A stretch of DNA of 5,444 nucleotides from Acidobacteriaceae bacterium. Lineage in GTDB: Bacteria > Acidobacteriota > Terriglobia > Terriglobales > Acidobacteriaceae. The stretch spans positions 1-5,444 of the forward strand of contig JASHTU010000171.1 in the NCBI GenBank assembly GCA_030040395.1, read 5' to 3'. The position numbers were made by a program, and so were the translations under genes. The notes beneath the pieces were generated by a model. It did not search any database. It was given only the letters and a program-made list of their open reading frames with translations, and had not been told where the DNA came from. Positions 4,089-5,444 of this stretch are shown here, piece after piece (the first letter of the stretch is position 1; the number at the start of each line of letters is the position of its first letter).

Positions 4089-5443
4089 TGTTCCCGCGTC
4101 GCCAGCCCGATCGCCATCGCCATCACCCGGTCGTCGTGCGTCCCCGGCCGCGCCCCCGCATTCCCGTTCGCCAGCCGCACAAAGCTCCGGCACTCGCCCA
4201 GCAGCCGCCGGCTCTGGAACCGCTGCGGCTCCTCGACCAGCGCCGCGCCCAGCCTTCCTAGCGCCGCCGGCCGGCTCAACGAAGTGGTCAGCCAACCCGC
4301 CTGTCCACCCTGGCGGTACACCCGTTCGCAGCCGCACGGCGACTCCAGATACGCCAGCACTCCGCTGCCGTGATTGTTCCGTTCCACCACCACCCACGCG
4401 CGGTTGTACTCGCGCGCCAGCTCCGTCACCAGTTGCGCCAGTTCCAGGCCCCCCACGCGCCCGGCAAACTCCGCGCACTGCAGCCCCGTCTCTATCTCCA
4501 GCACCTCCGCCGCCGAGTAGTCTCCTTCGCTCCCGCCTCCCGCCGGATCGACCGCCACCAGGTACCGTCTGTCCTTCACCGCAGGCAGCCATACCTCCAT
4601 GTCTCCGTTCCGCCGCTGCTCCACCGGCTCGGGAAGCTCCTTCATCCGCGCCTCGATCGCCGCCAGTTCGAAGACCGATTCCCCGCTGGCCAAAAAACAG
4701 CTCTCATCGTCTTCCGCGTACTCCTGCCGCGCGATGCCGCGAAAATTCGCCCGGATCTGCCGCCGGAAACCGATCTGCCCGAGGTCGAGACCCTCCCGCC
4801 GGATCAGCTCCTGTTCCTCTTCCGTCAGGCTCGCCGCGTCCACCGCCTTGGCGCGATACCGCGGCTCCATCCACCACGGAAAAAAATGCCGCACCATCCC
4901 GGTTTCCGGAGCCTTCAGCCATTCCTCATAGAAGCAGCCGCCCACTCCTTCCGGCGTGGATTCGAGAATCACCTCCGCTCCCGGCGCCAGCGCCGCCTTC
5001 AACCCCGCCAGCGTCTCCGCCGGATCGGCTGGCCAGCGCGCCAGCTCCGAGCAGTGCAGGTTCTGCACCGTCAATCCACGCCCAGCGTTACGGTCGCCGG
5101 CGGTCACCACCCGGTACTGCGCATCCATCTCCGGAAACACAATCTGCCGCGCATTGGCCCGAGAGGTGCGCAAAGCGCCCTCCCGCAGCGTCTCCGGCAG
5201 GCAGTCCACGAACCGGTGCACAATGCGGAAGATCTCCTCCGCCGCTTCCTGCGTATGCGCCACTTCCAGCGTCAGCGTCCCCGGCCGCGTGACCGTCTTC
5301 AGGAAAAACCGCGCCGCCGCCCACGTCGTCAGCCCCATCTGCCGCGCCTTCAGCACGATGTTCTGCTGGCCCCGGCGCCGCTCGAAGGCCTCCTGCACTG
5401 GATTCGCCTCAAGCGGCGCCGTCCAGCCTTCCCGCGTCCGCAC
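4067..5443 (-). CDS. terL: Phage terminase large subunit (DNA-packaging ATPase/nuclease), 5' end cut by window
   Basis: TerL drives ATP-powered packaging of phage DNA through the portal and cuts the concatemer. The frame is open to the window edge; the first visible codon that could start is GTG at 5443, but the few residues ahead of the ATPase motif suggest that the N-terminus lies outside. Visible signatures, numbered from that codon, are a Walker A-type motif KARQMGLTT (about 32-40), a Walker B-like LHCSELARW (about 128-136) and a coupling motif ESTPEG (about 160-165). A RuvC/RNase H-like nuclease follows, with VAVDPAGGGSEGDYSA (about 295-310), VVVERNNHGSG (about 350-360) and HDDRVMAMAIG (about 435-445), which supply the acidic metal ligands. 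Both domains are complete, so it looks functional. The last residues (about QLLAGSS) come from a 7-bp-period repeat that contains the TAG stop. A small terminase subunit would be expected just beyond the right edge. Confidence 0.93.
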   Translation of the reverse strand: MRTREGWTAPLEANPVQEAFERRRGQQNIVLKARQMGLTTWAAARFFLKTVTRPGTLTLEVAHTQEAAEEIFRIVHRFVDCLPETLREGALRTSRANARQIVFPEMDAQYRVVTAGDRNAGRGLTVQNLHCSELARWPADPAETLAGLKAALAPGAEVILESTPEGVGGCFYEEWLKAPETGMVRHFFPWWMEPRYRAKAVDAASLTEEEQELIRREGLDLGQIGFRRQIRANFRGIARQEYAEDDESCFLASGESVFELAAIEARMKELPEPVEQRRNGDMEVWLPAVKDRRYLVAVDPAGGGSEGDYSAAEVLEIETGLQCAEFAGRVGGLELAQLVTELAREYNRAWVVVERNNHGSGVLAYLESPCGCERVYRQGGQAGWLTTSLSRPAALGRLGAALVEEPQRFQSRRLLGECRSFVRLANGNAGARPGTHDDRVMAMAIGLATREQLLAGSS

Positions 5444-5444
5444 C

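Noticed and set aside
3991..5292. 433-codon plus-strand frame opposite terminase
   Set aside because: Pro/Ser/Arg-rich low-complexity translation, antisense to a terminase with all motifs intact.

Overview
The window reads as part of a tailed-phage (HK97-like) structural module. It is most likely a prophage or domesticated phage remnant in a high-GC bacterium. Every convincing gene lies on the minus strand, so transcription runs from high to low coordinates. From memory of protein families, the sequences look closest to Acidobacteriota (Solibacter/Bryobacter-like) phage genes. The many short-period degenerate repeats between genes also fit a large, repeat-rich acidobacterial chromosome. This host assignment is an inference, since no search could be run.

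In transcription order, the window opens with a terminase large subunit cut by the right edge (5443 to 4067), with both its ATPase and nuclease signatures visible. A 261-bp gap follows, holding a large nested inverted repeat (3950-4058). Next come a HipA-like protein kinase (3805 to 2933) and a DUF3037 protein (2791 to 1934). A 343-bp gap then carries a 7-bp-period repeat array, a strong intrinsic terminator (about 1655-1692) and two stacked hairpins. After it come the phage portal protein (start set at 1590, end 307) and, past a gap with octamer repeats in inverted orientation, the first 47 codons of a probable prohead protease or capsid-maturation gene (143 to the left edge).

Terminase, portal and protease form the normal DNA-packaging and head-assembly order of HK97-type phages. 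The kinase plus DUF3037 pair is foreign to that order. It sits between terminase and portal, is followed by its own terminator, and has 7-bp-period repeat arrays on both sides. It therefore looks like a 'moron' cargo module, possibly a toxin-antitoxin or defence-type unit, inserted into the late operon. The repeats have also reached into the structural genes: the last 17 residues of the portal protein and the last few residues of the terminase are encoded by repeat sequence.
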